A stretch of 64,000 bases of DNA, from contig NZ_CAVK010000072.1 in assembly GCF_000382885.1 (NCBI RefSeq), positions 1 to 64,000 on the forward strand, in the 5' to 3' direction. A model generated the notes under the pieces. It was not told the origin of the DNA, ran no database searches, and was given only the letters and a program-made list of their open reading frames with translations. The position numbers were made by a program, and so were the translations under genes. Below, in pieces: positions 39,589 to 49,626 of the stretch. Every line of letters starts with the position of its first letter. Positions within the stretch are counted from its first letter, which is position 1. This DNA is from Sphingobium indicum BiD32. Lineage in GTDB: Bacteria > Pseudomonadota > Alphaproteobacteria > Sphingomonadales > Sphingomonadaceae.

Positions 39589-40896
39589 CTAGAACGGAAA
39601 GAACTCCTGGATCGCCAGGATCGCGGTTGCGCAGGTGATAATGTTGAGCGGCAGCCCTACCCGCACGAAATCCATGTAGCGATAGCCAGCCATCTGGTAG
39701 ACGATGACGTTCGTCTGATAACCGAACGGTGTCGCGAATGCCGCGCTGGCCGCCATCATCACGGCAACCAGAAACGGGCGCGGACTAACCGCCAGACTTT
39801 CGGCAAGGGCAACCGCGACTGGCGTCAGAAGCACCGCCACCGTGGCATTGGACAAGAGCTCGGTCAGCACCATGGTCACGAGATAAAGCACGATCAACGC
39901 GGCAAGCGGCGACAGATCGTGGACGCCTCCGATCAGCAGGCGGGAAGCTTGCTCGGCAAGGCCGCTGCGTTCCATCGCAATCCCGATGACCACCATCCCG
40001 GCGATCAGGATAAGGATTTCGGGCTTCAACCCGCTGTAAGCTTCATCGGCGCTGATCACACGCAGCAAAATGAGGAGAACCGCGCCGGCGAATGCAGTCG
40101 CCGCGATCGGCGCGACGTTGATCGCGGCCAGCAGGATCGCACCACCGAATACGAGAAGCGCCACGACCGCCTTGCCAATATTCAGCGGCCGTCTGATCGC
40201 AAACACATTGGCGTCGCCCACCTGGGCACTGGCAATATGCGAAGGATCAATCGGGTGCGAGGCTTCCGTGCGCTCCTCCCGACCGTGCCTTGCCAGCAGC
40301 CGCCCACTAACGAGGAAAAGATAGAGACCGCCCACCAACGCGATCGGCAGGCCGACCGGCGTGATCTCGAAAATCCCGAAGCGCGGCTGTCCGGCCACAC
40401 TCGCCATATCATCGACGAGCAAATTGGTCGACGTCCCGACCAGCGTGCAACAGCCGGTCAGGACGGTAATATAGGATAGCGGCATCAGATAGCGCTTCGG
40501 TGACTGGCGGAGCGTGAGAGCAACATCGCGAATGACCGGCGCGCCCAGGACGACGATTGGCGTGCTGTTAAGAAAGCAGGAGACGCTGCCGATCATCGAC
40601 AGCAGCAACCAGATCCCCTTCGAGCCCATGCGAGTGCACAGTCCTACCGCCAGCGTAATCGCGCGATCCAAAAGGCCCGATAGCTCAAGTGCGTAAGCAA
40701 TCACGAACAGCGAGGCCAGGGCAATGATTGCCGGACTGGCGAAGGCACTCTGCACTTCGGACGGTCTGACCACCCCCGCCATCAGCAGGACGGCTGCGCC
40801 TGCAAGAGCAACGACGTCGGCCCGCATGCGATCCAATATCAACATGAGGACGACCCCGCCCAGGACCAGCAACGTCAAAATCTGATCTACAGTCAT
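39589..40896 (-). CDS. SLC13-family (DASS/ArsB-like) anion permease
   Basis: This 435-residue polytopic membrane protein has the two-repeat SLC13 pattern: SCFLNSTPIVVLGAPVIRD in the first half and LTELLSNATVAVLLTPVAVA in the second (the SNT-type sodium/substrate motifs), plus GTSTNLLVDD. The family moves di/tricarboxylates, sulfate or arsenite. The ATG at 40896 is chosen over a TTG at 40932. No TrkA-C domains are inserted, unlike many sulfate-type members. Substrate unknown. Confidence 0.82.
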   Translation of the reverse strand: MTVDQILTLLVLGGVVLMLILDRMRADVVALAGAAVLLMAGVVRPSEVQSAFASPAIIALASLFVIAYALELSGLLDRAITLAVGLCTRMGSKGIWLLLSMIGSVSCFLNSTPIVVLGAPVIRDVALTLRQSPKRYLMPLSYITVLTGCCTLVGTSTNLLVDDMASVAGQPRFGIFEITPVGLPIALVGGLYLFLVSGRLLARHGREERTEASHPIDPSHIASAQVGDANVFAIRRPLNIGKAVVALLVFGGAILLAAINVAPIAATAFAGAVLLILLRVISADEAYSGLKPEILILIAGMVVIGIAMERSGLAEQASRLLIGGVHDLSPLAALIVLYLVTMVLTELLSNATVAVLLTPVAVALAESLAVSPRPFLVAVMMAASAAFATPFGYQTNVIVYQMAGYRYMDFVRVGLPLNIITCATAILAIQEFFPF

Positions 40897-40998
40897 GGTT
40901 CGACTGCTCGAACGGCGACCGCTCCCTGTCAATGGTCAAGGCTGCCCCAGGTCCAATACGAACTGGAGCAATCCTGCTAGTCTGCTATCAGTCAAGCG

Positions 40999-41877
40999 AT
41001 GCGGGAACCGAGCCTCAGAACCAGTCGCCTTGCCATCGCGGGCGGGTTGACCGCAGCGATGGCCTTGGGCGCGCTTGGATTCTTCATCGGCCGGGAGACC
41101 GCCCCCGGCGAGCCACCCGCGCGACCGATCGAGCAGATACCGGCCCCAACGCCCACCCCCTCAATGCCCGAGCAGCCGTCCGTCCTTGAGCGCGCGGACA
41201 TCATCGCTCTGGCCGATCGCGCTGCGGACGCCTTTTCATCCGGGCGCCCTGCTCCTGCAGAAATCACAGGGCTCGCCGGGCGCCGCTTCGAGCTGGTTCT
41301 TCCGTTCGGCTGTGAGGGTCCCACCGCCAATAAGACCGACGAAGCGCTTGGCTGGCGCTATTCGGCTGACGACCAGGTCTTGCGTGTGCATATCGCTGCA
41401 ACGCGATGGCAACTTGACCAGTGGGGGGTGACCGACCCGCAGACTGCTGCTCGCATCACCGAAGGCTTCTGGGTCACACGCCCGTGGATGTCCTCGACAG
41501 CTTGTCCGGCGCACGCCGTGTCGCCGCTTGCAAGTGGGACGGAGCCTGTCAGCCCCATCGAACAGACACTCGCCATTGCGGAGATGAAGCCAGATCTTGC
41601 TCTGAACAAGAAGCCACGCTCATCCCGAACTTTCGACACCGTCAAGCGCGTGCGGCCCGATGATCTCGATTTGAGCAAGGGTTTTCGCATAAGATTGACC
41701 GGTCGCATCGCCGAACTGCCCGGCGGCCAATCGATACGCTGCGCTCAGCCTGTGGGAACCATGCGGCGACCAGCCTGCATCGTTGCGGTGTCATTCGAAG
41801 AGATGGCGCTCGAAAATATGAGCGCCGCGCGCCCTCTCGCCACATGGAGCATGAGCGCACCCTCCGATATCAATTGA
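40999..41877 (+). CDS. Hypothetical exported or anchored protein
   Basis: This 292-residue protein has an N-terminal signal/anchor (LAIAGGLTAAMALGALGFFIG) and a Pro-rich linker (residues 35-60), then a globular domain with a Cys (PFGCEGPTANKTDE), a Trp-rich middle (LGWRYS, EGFWVTRPW) and a C-terminal domain with more cysteines. It is likely periplasmic. No family recognised. Confidence 0.65.
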   Translation: MREPSLRTSRLAIAGGLTAAMALGALGFFIGRETAPGEPPARPIEQIPAPTPTPSMPEQPSVLERADIIALADRAADAFSSGRPAPAEITGLAGRRFELVLPFGCEGPTANKTDEALGWRYSADDQVLRVHIAATRWQLDQWGVTDPQTAARITEGFWVTRPWMSSTACPAHAVSPLASGTEPVSPIEQTLAIAEMKPDLALNKKPRSSRTFDTVKRVRPDDLDLSKGFRIRLTGRIAELPGGQSIRCAQPVGTMRRPACIVAVSFEEMALENMSAARPLATWSMSAPSDIN

Positions 41878-42071
41878 AACCCGGACCCGAGCCTCGTCGA
41901 TTGGCGCGAAACAGCGGCGCCTCCTCATCGCCAGACGCCTCCCGCCGTCCTGTGAAGGCGGGCAGCCCATGGGAACTTATTTCCTTGAACCGGCGTTACT
42001 CGTTGAAAACGGGAAACATCGGCCAATCGACTTGCCCAAAGGCGGGTTGCCGGGAGGGGGGAACCAAGAGC

Positions 42072-42461
42072 GTGGTCATTCCAAATCAGCAAGAGAGCGG
42101 CCGACCAATTCACATTCTGGTTGTAGAGGACGAGCCATTGATTCGCGCCGTCCTCGCGGAATATCTTCGCGACAAAGGCTTCATCGTCGTGGAAGCAGTA
42201 AACGGCGACGACGCTTTCGCCTATGTCTGCTCCAACCAGCCCGTCGACCTGGTCTTCACCGATATTCAGATGCCTGGCTCAATCGATGGCATCGAGCTCG
42301 TTCGCAAGCTTCGCGGATTCCTTCCCTCGCTTCCCATCATCGTCACCTCGGGAGCCGTCGGACCGGAAAGCATCGACGAACAGGCGTCGTTCATCGCCAA
42401 ACCCTACAGGCAAGAGAACGCCGTCTCGCTCGTATGCTCCACCCTCGGCTTGAACTCCTGA
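42072..42461 (+). CDS. Single-domain response regulator (receiver only)
   Basis: This is about 129 residues from a GTG near 42072, behind a GGGAGGGGGG tract; the longer open frame upstream is not protein-like. The receiver domain has the acidic pair VEDE, the phospho-acceptor Asp in LVFTDIQMPG, the Thr/Ser of PIIVTSGA and the Lys of IAKPY. No output domain follows, so it acts by protein contact like CheY/DivK-type regulators. No kinase is nearby. The 195 nt before it hold no gene. Confidence 0.85.
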   Translation: MVIPNQQESGRPIHILVVEDEPLIRAVLAEYLRDKGFIVVEAVNGDDAFAYVCSNQPVDLVFTDIQMPGSIDGIELVRKLRGFLPSLPIIVTSGAVGPESIDEQASFIAKPYRQENAVSLVCSTLGLNS

Positions 42462-42607
42462 TCAGCCGAGTAAAACTCTCCCCCCTCGTCGAATCCGATG
42501 CCCGAGGAAGCGCGGGGTGCCGTTGCGGCGAGATCAATCCGGGCAGCCTTCTCGAGACTGGCGACAAGCGGCCGGCTCCTCGACCATCGAGCGCCCGATA
42601 AACGCAT

Positions 42608-43006
42608 TCAGGCGAGCTGCGCGAAGACGTCCGAGAACAGCGACCGCATGCGCCGGATTTCTTCCCGATGCACCGCAGACAAGGCGTCCAGCAGACCGTA
42701 AGCCTTCGGGGTCAGGCGCAACAACGCTCGCCTTCGGTCCTGGGTGGCGGCCTGTCGCGTGATCAGTTCCAGCGTCTCCAGGCGATTGACGAGACCGGTG
42801 GCGCTGTGCGGTTTCAAAATCAGGCGATCGGCTACGTATCCGACAGTCGGTTCGGTTTCACCACAGCCACGGATCGCGAGCAGAGCCTGATGTTGCTGCG
42901 GGGTCAGACCAACTTCCATCGCCTTCTCTTCACTGAACGCCTGAAACCGGCGAATGGCATGCCGAAACGTCGCAAGCGCTGCATAATCGGCATCTTCGAG
43001 CAGCAT
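42608..43006 (-). CDS. MarR-family transcriptional regulator
   Basis: This is about 132 residues with the MarR winged helix: LTPQQHQALLAI, the recognition region VGYVADRLILKPHSATGLVN, and the wing TRQAATQDRRRALLRLT. A start at ATG 43006 is chosen by family length; TTGs at 43021 and 43051 are possible. It is divergent from the ClC gene with a short spacer and likely regulates it and itself. The ligand is unknown. Confidence 0.85.
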   Translation of the reverse strand: MLLEDADYAALATFRHAIRRFQAFSEEKAMEVGLTPQQHQALLAIRGCGETEPTVGYVADRLILKPHSATGLVNRLETLELITRQAATQDRRRALLRLTPKAYGLLDALSAVHREEIRRMRSLFSDVFAQLA

Positions 43007-43095
43007 TTCCTTCTGTCCCAAATCACCCTCTTCGATTGAACTGCATCGCAATACGATATAGTTGGCCGCTTCCCAATACAGGATAATGCCGATTC

Positions 43096-44883
43096 ATGTC
43101 CCTGACACCCCCGCGCTCAGCCGAAGGTCATCAACTCGCCGATCATAGCGTCGACCGCCGCATGATCATGCTGGCAACGATGGCGATCGTGGTTGGAACA
43201 GGTGGCGCGCTTGGAGCATGGGTGCTCGTCAAGCTGATCGCGCTCGCGACCAACCTGTTCTGGTTCGGCCGTCTGTCGGCCGATCATTCAGTGATTACCG
43301 ATGCATCGGTTGGCTGGTTGATCGTGGTCATCCCTATCGCCGGCAGCCTCATCGTGGGCCTGATGGCCCGCTTCGGGTCGGACAAGATCCGGGGCCACGG
43401 AATCCCCGAAGCCATCGAGACGATCCTGTTCGGAGAGAGCCGCTTGTCCCTCAAGGTCGCCCTGCTGAAGCCCCTGTCCTCGGCAATCTCGATCGGCAGC
43501 GGGGGGCCATTCGGCGCAGAGGGACCGATCATCATGACCGGCGGCGCGATTGGCTCGCTGTTCGCGCAATGCTTCCATCTCAGCGCGGCCGAACGCAAGA
43601 CCTTGCTCGTCGCAGGTGCGGCCGCGGGCATGACCGCGATCTTCGGGACGCCGCTCGCCGCGATCCTCCTCGCCGTGGAAGTGCTTCTCTTTGAATGGAA
43701 ACCGCGCAGCTTCGTGCCCGTCGTCGTCGCGGTCCTCATATCCTTCGCCTGGCGCCCCCTCCTCATCGGATCGGGATCGATGTTTCCGATGACAGCCATC
43801 ACACCCGACGACAGCTGGTCCCTGCTCGCTTCGGCGGGCATCGGCCTGGTTGTCGGCCTGGAGGCGGCTATGTTGTCGACCTGTCTCTACCGCATCGAGG
43901 ACCTGTTTCACCGCCTGCCCGTCCACTGGATGTGGTGGCCCGCCATAGGCGCGGTCGTCGTCGGGTTGGGCGGTCTGATCGATGCCCATGTGCTGGGTGC
44001 CGGCTATGCGAGCATCGAAGCTTTGCTCAATGCCTCGCTGCCGCTCAAGGTCGTCGCCGCGCTTCTCGTCGTAAAAGCCGTGGTCTGGCTGGTGGCACTG
44101 GGATCGGGCACATCTGGCGGCGTCCTCGCGCCGCTCCTCATCCTTGGCGGCGCAGCCGGCTTTCTGCTCGGTCAGTTTCTACCTGGCGATCCGGGTTTTT
44201 GGGCCATGATCGGCATGGCCGGGATCATGAGCGGTGCCATGCGCGCGCCGATGACCGGCGCCATTTTCGCCGTCGAACTTACCGGTCACTTCAACGCCGT
44301 CCCCTATACGGTAGCCGCCGCCGGCGGCGCCTATGCCATCAGCGTCCTGCTGATGCGGCGATCGATCCTGACCGAGAAGATCGCCCGGCGTGGGCGGCAT
44401 ATCCTGCAGGAATATTCGGTCGATCCCCTCGACCTCATCCAGGCGGGCCAGATCATGACGCGCGAACCAGCGACCTTGCCCGGAACGATGTCCGTCGCTG
44501 CGGCGGTCTCCTTCTTCGCATCCGATGCCGTCCACCGCAGCTATCCCGTCATCGACCCGCAAGGAGGACTGCTGGGGCTCGTCTCGCGGACCGACGCCCT
44601 GCGCTGGCAAATCGATCGCGAGCTCGACGAAACGACCCTTGCCGACGCCATATCGGATGCAGCCCAACCGGTTGCCTATCCAGATACGCCGAGCGGTGTA
44701 GTCGCCGACCTCATCGTCGAGTCCGGAATTGGCCGCATCCCGATCATAGAGCCCGGAACCCGGCGCGTGCTTGGCATCCTGTCCCGTCAGGACCTGCTGA
44801 AGATCCGCAGCGCGAACCGCCATGCCGAAGTCGGCCGGTCACGCCATGTGGGCCGCAAAACCGTCCCGAAGGTGTCTTCCTAA
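43096..44883 (+). CDS. ClC-type chloride channel/transporter with C-terminal CBS pair
   Basis: This 595-residue membrane protein has ClC selectivity motifs: GSGGPFGAEGPI with the gating glutamate near residue 144, the GSGTSGGVLAPLL loop, and an MRAPMTG segment. Two CBS domains fill about residues 450-580. ClC proteins exchange Cl-/H+ or other anions; CBS pairs usually bind nucleotides and regulate the channel. Divergent from the MarR gene; it ends overlapping the NodT gene by 4 nt on the other strand. Confidence 0.92.
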   Translation: MSLTPPRSAEGHQLADHSVDRRMIMLATMAIVVGTGGALGAWVLVKLIALATNLFWFGRLSADHSVITDASVGWLIVVIPIAGSLIVGLMARFGSDKIRGHGIPEAIETILFGESRLSLKVALLKPLSSAISIGSGGPFGAEGPIIMTGGAIGSLFAQCFHLSAAERKTLLVAGAAAGMTAIFGTPLAAILLAVEVLLFEWKPRSFVPVVVAVLISFAWRPLLIGSGSMFPMTAITPDDSWSLLASAGIGLVVGLEAAMLSTCLYRIEDLFHRLPVHWMWWPAIGAVVVGLGGLIDAHVLGAGYASIEALLNASLPLKVVAALLVVKAVVWLVALGSGTSGGVLAPLLILGGAAGFLLGQFLPGDPGFWAMIGMAGIMSGAMRAPMTGAIFAVELTGHFNAVPYTVAAAGGAYAISVLLMRRSILTEKIARRGRHILQEYSVDPLDLIQAGQIMTREPATLPGTMSVAAAVSFFASDAVHRSYPVIDPQGGLLGLVSRTDALRWQIDRELDETTLADAISDAAQPVAYPDTPSGVVADLIVESGIGRIPIIEPGTRRVLGILSRQDLLKIRSANRHAEVGRSRHVGRKTVPKVSS

Positions 44884-46289
44884 CTTGTCCAGCCGCCGCC
44901 TAGCGCCAGAAACAGGGTAATTTGATCATCGTTCAGGGCGGCGCGCGCCTCGGCTGCGGCCTGTTCCGCAGCGATCCGGTCGCGCTCGGCCTCGAGCGCA
45001 GGCAGCGCTGCAATCTTCCCCCCGCGCCGCAATTGTCCGGTTCGCGCGGCGGCGCGCCCGGCATCGGCCGCCGCCCGGTCCAGACGATCCTGCTGCTCCA
45101 GGCCGGCCGCGTAATTGGTCAGTGCCGTCTCAACCTCACGCAGAGCTTTCAGCACGACACCATCGAACGCGGCAAGATCACCTCGGCTCTGCGCTTCTGC
45201 CGCATCCACCCGGGCACGGGCAGCATGCCGGTTGAGCGTCCAGCTGATCAATGGACCAAAACCGAACCGATTGGTAAGGGGCGACAACAAGTCGGCGGCG
45301 ACGCCTGTCGAACCAACCGAAGCGCCAAGATGGATGTCGGGATAGAGATCCGCTACCGCGACGCCGATCCGCGCGGTCGTTGCAGCAAGTCGGCGCTCGG
45401 CAATGCGGACATCGGGCCGGCGCTTCAGCAATGTGTCGCCATTGCCGACAGGAAGCAGCCGCACCAGAACCAGCGGGTCACGACACGAGAGCAACCCAAA
45501 ATCAGCCTGAGCCGGTGTTCGTCCGGAGAGAGCCGCGATACGGAAAGCCGCGTTGCGCTGCCTGGCGGCCAATCGCGGGCGACGCGCTTCTCCCGCCTCG
45601 AGCAGCGCCTGACGCCGGTCCCGTTCATAGGGCGCTGCGCGCCCATGCGCGACCATGATCCGGGTCAGGCGAAGACTGTCCCGCTGAACCGCGATCACAC
45701 GATCGAGCACACCGAGCTGATAGCCACCATTGCAAATATCGGCGTAAGCCCGGGCGGTTTCGGCCGCGACGTTCACCCGCACGAGATCGCGCGCCGCCTC
45801 GGCCGCCTCGGTATCCGCGCTCGCCGCTTCGACGCCGCGCCGTATCCGACCGAACAGATCGAGATCGTAGCTGACTCCAACGCCCACATTATAGATTTGA
45901 CGCCGGGGTGGCTGGACATGCTGCAACTCAGCCTCGGCCGACCGCTGGGCCCAGCTGGTTTCGGCGTTGACACTACCCTGCACCTCGCGGCTCGCGCCGC
46001 GCGCATCGAGCAAAGCCAGGCTGCGTTCCAGATTGGCTTCCGCCATCCTGAGGTCCGTGTTGGCCGCCAGCGCCTGCTCGATCAACTGGTCGAGAGTCGG
46101 ATTGTTGTAAAGCTTCCACCAATGGTCCGGCAGGGGTTCCAGTGTCACCACGCCCGTTCCCGAACGGAACGCTCCTTGCGCCTCCGGAGCGTTTACCGCG
46201 GCGGTCTCAGGAACATGATAATTCGGCCCTACCGCCGCACATCCGCTCAAAGCCATGACGGCTCCCACCAGGAGCGCCCGCCTCACCAT
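44880..46289 (-). CDS. NodT-family outer-membrane efflux lipoprotein
   Basis: This 469-residue protein has a lipobox (MALSGC at residues 12-17) and the family start VGPNYHVPE, followed by two outer-membrane-efflux repeats (TolC fold) containing WWKLYNNPTLDQLIEQALA and the mirrored C-terminal half. It forms the outer-membrane exit of the pump encoded upstream. It is the last gene of a leftward operon; its start overlaps the HlyD gene by 7 nt. Confidence 0.92.
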   Translation of the reverse strand: MVRRALLVGAVMALSGCAAVGPNYHVPETAAVNAPEAQGAFRSGTGVVTLEPLPDHWWKLYNNPTLDQLIEQALAANTDLRMAEANLERSLALLDARGASREVQGSVNAETSWAQRSAEAELQHVQPPRRQIYNVGVGVSYDLDLFGRIRRGVEAASADTEAAEAARDLVRVNVAAETARAYADICNGGYQLGVLDRVIAVQRDSLRLTRIMVAHGRAAPYERDRRQALLEAGEARRPRLAARQRNAAFRIAALSGRTPAQADFGLLSCRDPLVLVRLLPVGNGDTLLKRRPDVRIAERRLAATTARIGVAVADLYPDIHLGASVGSTGVAADLLSPLTNRFGFGPLISWTLNRHAARARVDAAEAQSRGDLAAFDGVVLKALREVETALTNYAAGLEQQDRLDRAAADAGRAAARTGQLRRGGKIAALPALEAERDRIAAEQAAAEARAALNDDQITLFLALGGGWTS

Positions 46290-47182
46290 GGCAAGCTCCT
46301 ATGCACGCTACGGCCGTCATCGCGCGGATGGACGACGACGGTGGCGGTCTGGCCAGGAATCAGCCTCACATTGGCCGGAACCTTGTCGATCGCGACACGC
46401 ACCGGAATGCGCTGGGCCAGCCGGACCCAGGTGAAGGACGGGTTTACATTGGCGAGTTGCCCGTCGGCTCCAGCTCTTTCGCGATCCTCTACCCCGCCGG
46501 CAATACTTTGGACATGCCCCTCGATCTCGTCAGCGACCCCCATCAGATAGATGCTGGCCCGATCCCCGACCCGGATCGCCGGCAATTTGGTTTCCTCAAA
46601 ATACCCTTCGACCCGCAGGGAACGGTTGTAGACGAGGGCAAGAGCCGGCTTTCCAGCAGTCAAATAGACGCCGGGCTGTAGCGACATGTTGGCAACAGTG
46701 CCGTCCACAGGCGCGCGGACGATCGTGCGGTCCAGATTGAACCGGGCAAGATCACGCGCCGCCACCGCCTGACCAATAGCGGCACGCAACCCGTCAACCC
46801 GAGCGGTTCCCTGCTCGATGGTTTCAGCCGCGATCACTTCGGGCATGGACCGGTTCCGGCGGTCCTCGCGCTGTGCCTGATCGAGAGCCGTTCGCTGGCT
46901 CGCCACATTGGCCTCAGCTTGTTCCAGTGTCAGCCGATAGCGTGGCCGGTCGATGATGAAGAGCACATCGCCCTTATGGACCTCCTGGTTGTCGGTCACT
47001 TTCACATCCGTGACCAAGCCGCTGACATCAGCGGCAACCGGAACCATATCCGCCCGCACCTTACCATCCCGGGTAACCGGCTCAACCTGATAGCGCAGCC
47101 AAAGAGCGTATATTCCAGCGAGAATGACAAGAATAACAAAGAGCGTGGCGAACGATCGCAAAAGATTTTGTCGATGCAGCAT
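46283..47182 (-). CDS. HlyD/EmrA-type membrane-fusion protein
   Basis: This 299-residue protein has an N-terminal membrane helix (FATLFVILVILAGIYALWL) and biotinyl-lipoyl halves around a coiled-coil hairpin: VPVAADVSGLVTDVKVTDNQ and DRTIVRAPVDGTVANMSLQP. The C-terminal beta domain is YFEETKLPAIRVGDRASIYL. It resembles AaeA-type adaptors that pair with FUSC pumps. It starts one base after the DUF1656 stop. Confidence 0.92.
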   Translation of the reverse strand: MLHRQNLLRSFATLFVILVILAGIYALWLRYQVEPVTRDGKVRADMVPVAADVSGLVTDVKVTDNQEVHKGDVLFIIDRPRYRLTLEQAEANVASQRTALDQAQREDRRNRSMPEVIAAETIEQGTARVDGLRAAIGQAVAARDLARFNLDRTIVRAPVDGTVANMSLQPGVYLTAGKPALALVYNRSLRVEGYFEETKLPAIRVGDRASIYLMGVADEIEGHVQSIAGGVEDRERAGADGQLANVNPSFTWVRLAQRIPVRVAIDKVPANVRLIPGQTATVVVHPRDDGRSVHRSLPW

Positions 47183-47183
47183 G

Positions 47184-47408
47184 TCAGGAGGCAAACCAGC
47201 GATAGAGGAAGACATCGGCGAGCGCGCTCAGGCCCCACCACATCAGAATGAACAGAGCGAGTTCGAGCAGGCTCGGGTGCCAGAGCAAGCGATAGACCGG
47301 CAGACGCTGCAACAGCCCGCGCGCCAGATAGACGAGCACTGCCGCCAGTACGCCCCAGGCAAGCGCTGCGGGCATATAGACGCCCAGAACATTGATCTCC
47401 TCGATCAT
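47184..47408 (-). CDS. DUF1656 small membrane protein
   Basis: This 74-residue protein has two hydrophobic segments and the DUF1656 pattern MIEEINVLGVYMPAAL. It is the AaeX/YdhI-like partner regularly encoded between FUSC and HlyD genes. It overlaps the FUSC gene by 4 nt. Confidence 0.9.
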   Translation of the reverse strand: MIEEINVLGVYMPAALAWGVLAAVLVYLARGLLQRLPVYRLLWHPSLLELALFILMWWGLSALADVFLYRWFAS

Positions 47409-49480
47409 GCTCTTTCTCCGGCAGGCATGGGTCTGAGATCAGGCGGGTCCGCTGCCGGAAAAAGATTGCAGCGCATGCCGACAAGCGCGCGCAGCGCATG
47501 GCGGCGATGCTCATCAAGCGAAAGGGTCAGCAACGCCGCCAGCGCCCGGTCGATCGGCTCAACCAGTGCCTTGGGAGGAGCATCCATGTGTCCACGGCGC
47601 CAGCGCTCACCATAGAAAGCCGCCAGACCGGCGAGCACAGCGCCCAGGCTATGACGCACGTCATGCGGCACGTGGGGGAGCGCCCGCCGGATGGGAATGA
47701 TATTGCGGCCGATCCTGAGGTCCGCCAAGCCGTCAGCGGCGTGCAACGCATCGCCAGGCGAGGCCACTGCCATTCGCGCGGCAACCTGCCCCAAGCGATC
47801 CACCGCCCTGGCCGTCCAGCGATCGGCGCGGAACGGTCGGCGGATATCGGCAAGTTGAGCAAGCTCGGCCCAATTGGCGCGCAGGATACGCCGCGCAGTC
47901 CACAATACGTTCGCTGAGCGAAACATGCGGGTAACCGCGAGCGTCGTGACAATCCCCCCCACCTGCGCCAGACCAGTGTTGATAAACAAAGCAAAATCGG
48001 CCTGGAAACGCGCCAGAAATCCCATGGCGACGATGAAGCAGGAGAACATCGGCAAAGCCTGCGGCGACCGCGAAGGGTCGGCCTGAATATAGCCCATCCA
48101 CAAAAGGGCCGGGGCCAGAGTGATGATGAGCATCTCATAGCCATCGACCCGCGGCAGGATCACGAAGAGATAGAGCGCCGCCAGTGGAAAGGTCTTGAGC
48201 GTCGCCATCAGATAGCGGCCGATGACCGGCGCGGGGTCATCCTGGGTCGCGAACGAACAGGTGATCAGCGCCGCGAACGCGGCTGTGGCCGAGCCATTGG
48301 GCCAGGCAAGCAGAATCCAGATCGCGCAGTACAACGCGATTGCGGTAGCGGTCGCCATCCCGGCAAGCGCGGCGACGCCATGGTCGCGGGCAAGCGAGAA
48401 CGGCTCCACCGCCAGATATTTGGGGCTGGGCCGGCCAGCCGAGCCGATCCTGCCGGCGAGTCTTTGGCTGGCCGCCAATGCTGTCACGAACTCGGCAATC
48501 CGCACGCAGGCGCTGGCCATCAAAAGATCATTCCAGCCGGCGCGCGCCTCGGCCGCCGATGCCATCGCCTCGCATCGCTTTACCAATGCGCCGACCCGCT
48601 GGAATCTGTTATGCTCATCATCAAGCCAGTCGATGATGTCGCTCAGCAACATCTCGAGTTCGGGCGGCAGATCACCATACTCCCGCAGGCGATCAAGGCG
48701 ATTGGCGGCGGCCGATGCCAGAGGCAATATCGTGGCAAGCTGCTGCTGCAGAGCCGTCACGCGACGCCGGGTCGCAGGCGCCCAACGCTGGTCGAAAGGA
48801 AGATGAACCGCGATCATTCCCAATTCGGTAACATCGGCGGCCAGCATCCGGCGGTGCTCATCTTCAAGGCGCGTGTGGCGGCTACCCAGCGCTTCCGCGC
48901 TCCAGCGGCGCGCATGTCCCAGAAATGATTGGACCCGGGCCCGGATCGCAGGGGTCGCGCTCCAGGGCTGCAACAGCGCGTGGACTGCGGTTACACACAG
49001 AATCGCAACTGTCATTTCCTGTACGCGCGCAATGCTCGTCTCGAAAATATTTACAGGGTCGTCGAGATAGGGGAAGCTGATCACGGCCGAGCTGAAGGCC
49101 GCCATCTGGAACAGAAAAGCGCGCGGCGTTCGATCCAGAACCGCGAGGTATATGCAAAAGCCGGTCCATGCCGCCAGACAGAGCACCAGCAGTTCCGGCG
49201 AGTTCTGGAGATTGGGCACCAGAAGAAGCGTCATGCCCGCGCCGGTGAGGATACCTCCCAGACGATAGAGAACCTTGGGTCGGAACGCTCCGGCCATGGG
49301 CTGCGCGGTGACGTAGACCGTTAGCAGCGCCCACCAGGGCCGCGGCAGGCTGGCGGAAAAGGCAATAGCCAGCGTAGCAGCCGCGGCGAGGAAGCTGCTA
49401 AATGAGAATAGCAGCTTCTGAAGATCAATCGCAATCGGCGCGACCAGCAGGCGTTTCCGGCCTGGGAGAGCAACATCCAT
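47405..49480 (-). CDS. FUSC-family (AaeB/YdhK-like) inner-membrane efflux protein
   Basis: This 691-residue protein has two membrane blocks (about residues 20-170 and 365-510), each with several helices, separated by soluble helical regions. Typical motifs are RPWWALLTVYVTAQPMAG and LGGILTGAG near the N-terminus. FUSC proteins export aromatic acids or fusaric acid. Start at ATG 49480; a TTG at 49498 is possible. It is the first gene of the four-gene efflux operon. Confidence 0.9.
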   Translation of the reverse strand: MDVALPGRKRLLVAPIAIDLQKLLFSFSSFLAAAATLAIAFSASLPRPWWALLTVYVTAQPMAGAFRPKVLYRLGGILTGAGMTLLLVPNLQNSPELLVLCLAAWTGFCIYLAVLDRTPRAFLFQMAAFSSAVISFPYLDDPVNIFETSIARVQEMTVAILCVTAVHALLQPWSATPAIRARVQSFLGHARRWSAEALGSRHTRLEDEHRRMLAADVTELGMIAVHLPFDQRWAPATRRRVTALQQQLATILPLASAAANRLDRLREYGDLPPELEMLLSDIIDWLDDEHNRFQRVGALVKRCEAMASAAEARAGWNDLLMASACVRIAEFVTALAASQRLAGRIGSAGRPSPKYLAVEPFSLARDHGVAALAGMATATAIALYCAIWILLAWPNGSATAAFAALITCSFATQDDPAPVIGRYLMATLKTFPLAALYLFVILPRVDGYEMLIITLAPALLWMGYIQADPSRSPQALPMFSCFIVAMGFLARFQADFALFINTGLAQVGGIVTTLAVTRMFRSANVLWTARRILRANWAELAQLADIRRPFRADRWTARAVDRLGQVAARMAVASPGDALHAADGLADLRIGRNIIPIRRALPHVPHDVRHSLGAVLAGLAAFYGERWRRGHMDAPPKALVEPIDRALAALLTLSLDEHRRHALRALVGMRCNLFPAADPPDLRPMPAGERA

Positions 49481-49493
49481 CACTGACAACCAT

Positions 49494-49509
49494 GACAATT
49501 GGGATTGTC
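49494..49509. promoter_or_regulatory. Inverted repeat GACAAT-N4-ATTGTC upstream of the efflux operon
   Basis: Perfect 6-bp arms lie 13 nt before the FUSC start, a good place for an operator of a MarR- or LysR-type regulator. No regulator gene is adjacent. Function inferred from position. Confidence 0.4.
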
Positions 49510-49607
49510 ACGATCGACAACGACCGTGGTCCTAACCTCCCATTGATACCGCGGATGGTCATAATCGAGCGGAGCCGCTCAAGCGTAGTGCAAAATATTT
49601 ATAGAAA

Positions 49608-49626
49608 AGTGCAAAAATATTGCACT
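49608..49626. promoter_or_regulatory. AT-rich inverted repeat AGTGCAA-N5-TTGCACT
   Basis: Perfect 7-bp arms occur in the spacer between the efflux operon and the small membrane gene at 49626. A direct partial copy (AGTGCAAAATATT) lies at 49587. It could be an operator for the efflux operon or part of a terminator for the gene ending at 49626. Confidence 0.4.

Noticed and set aside
44922-46550. 542-codon plus-strand frame
   Set aside because: Antisense of the NodT and HlyD genes, whose domain patterns are clear.
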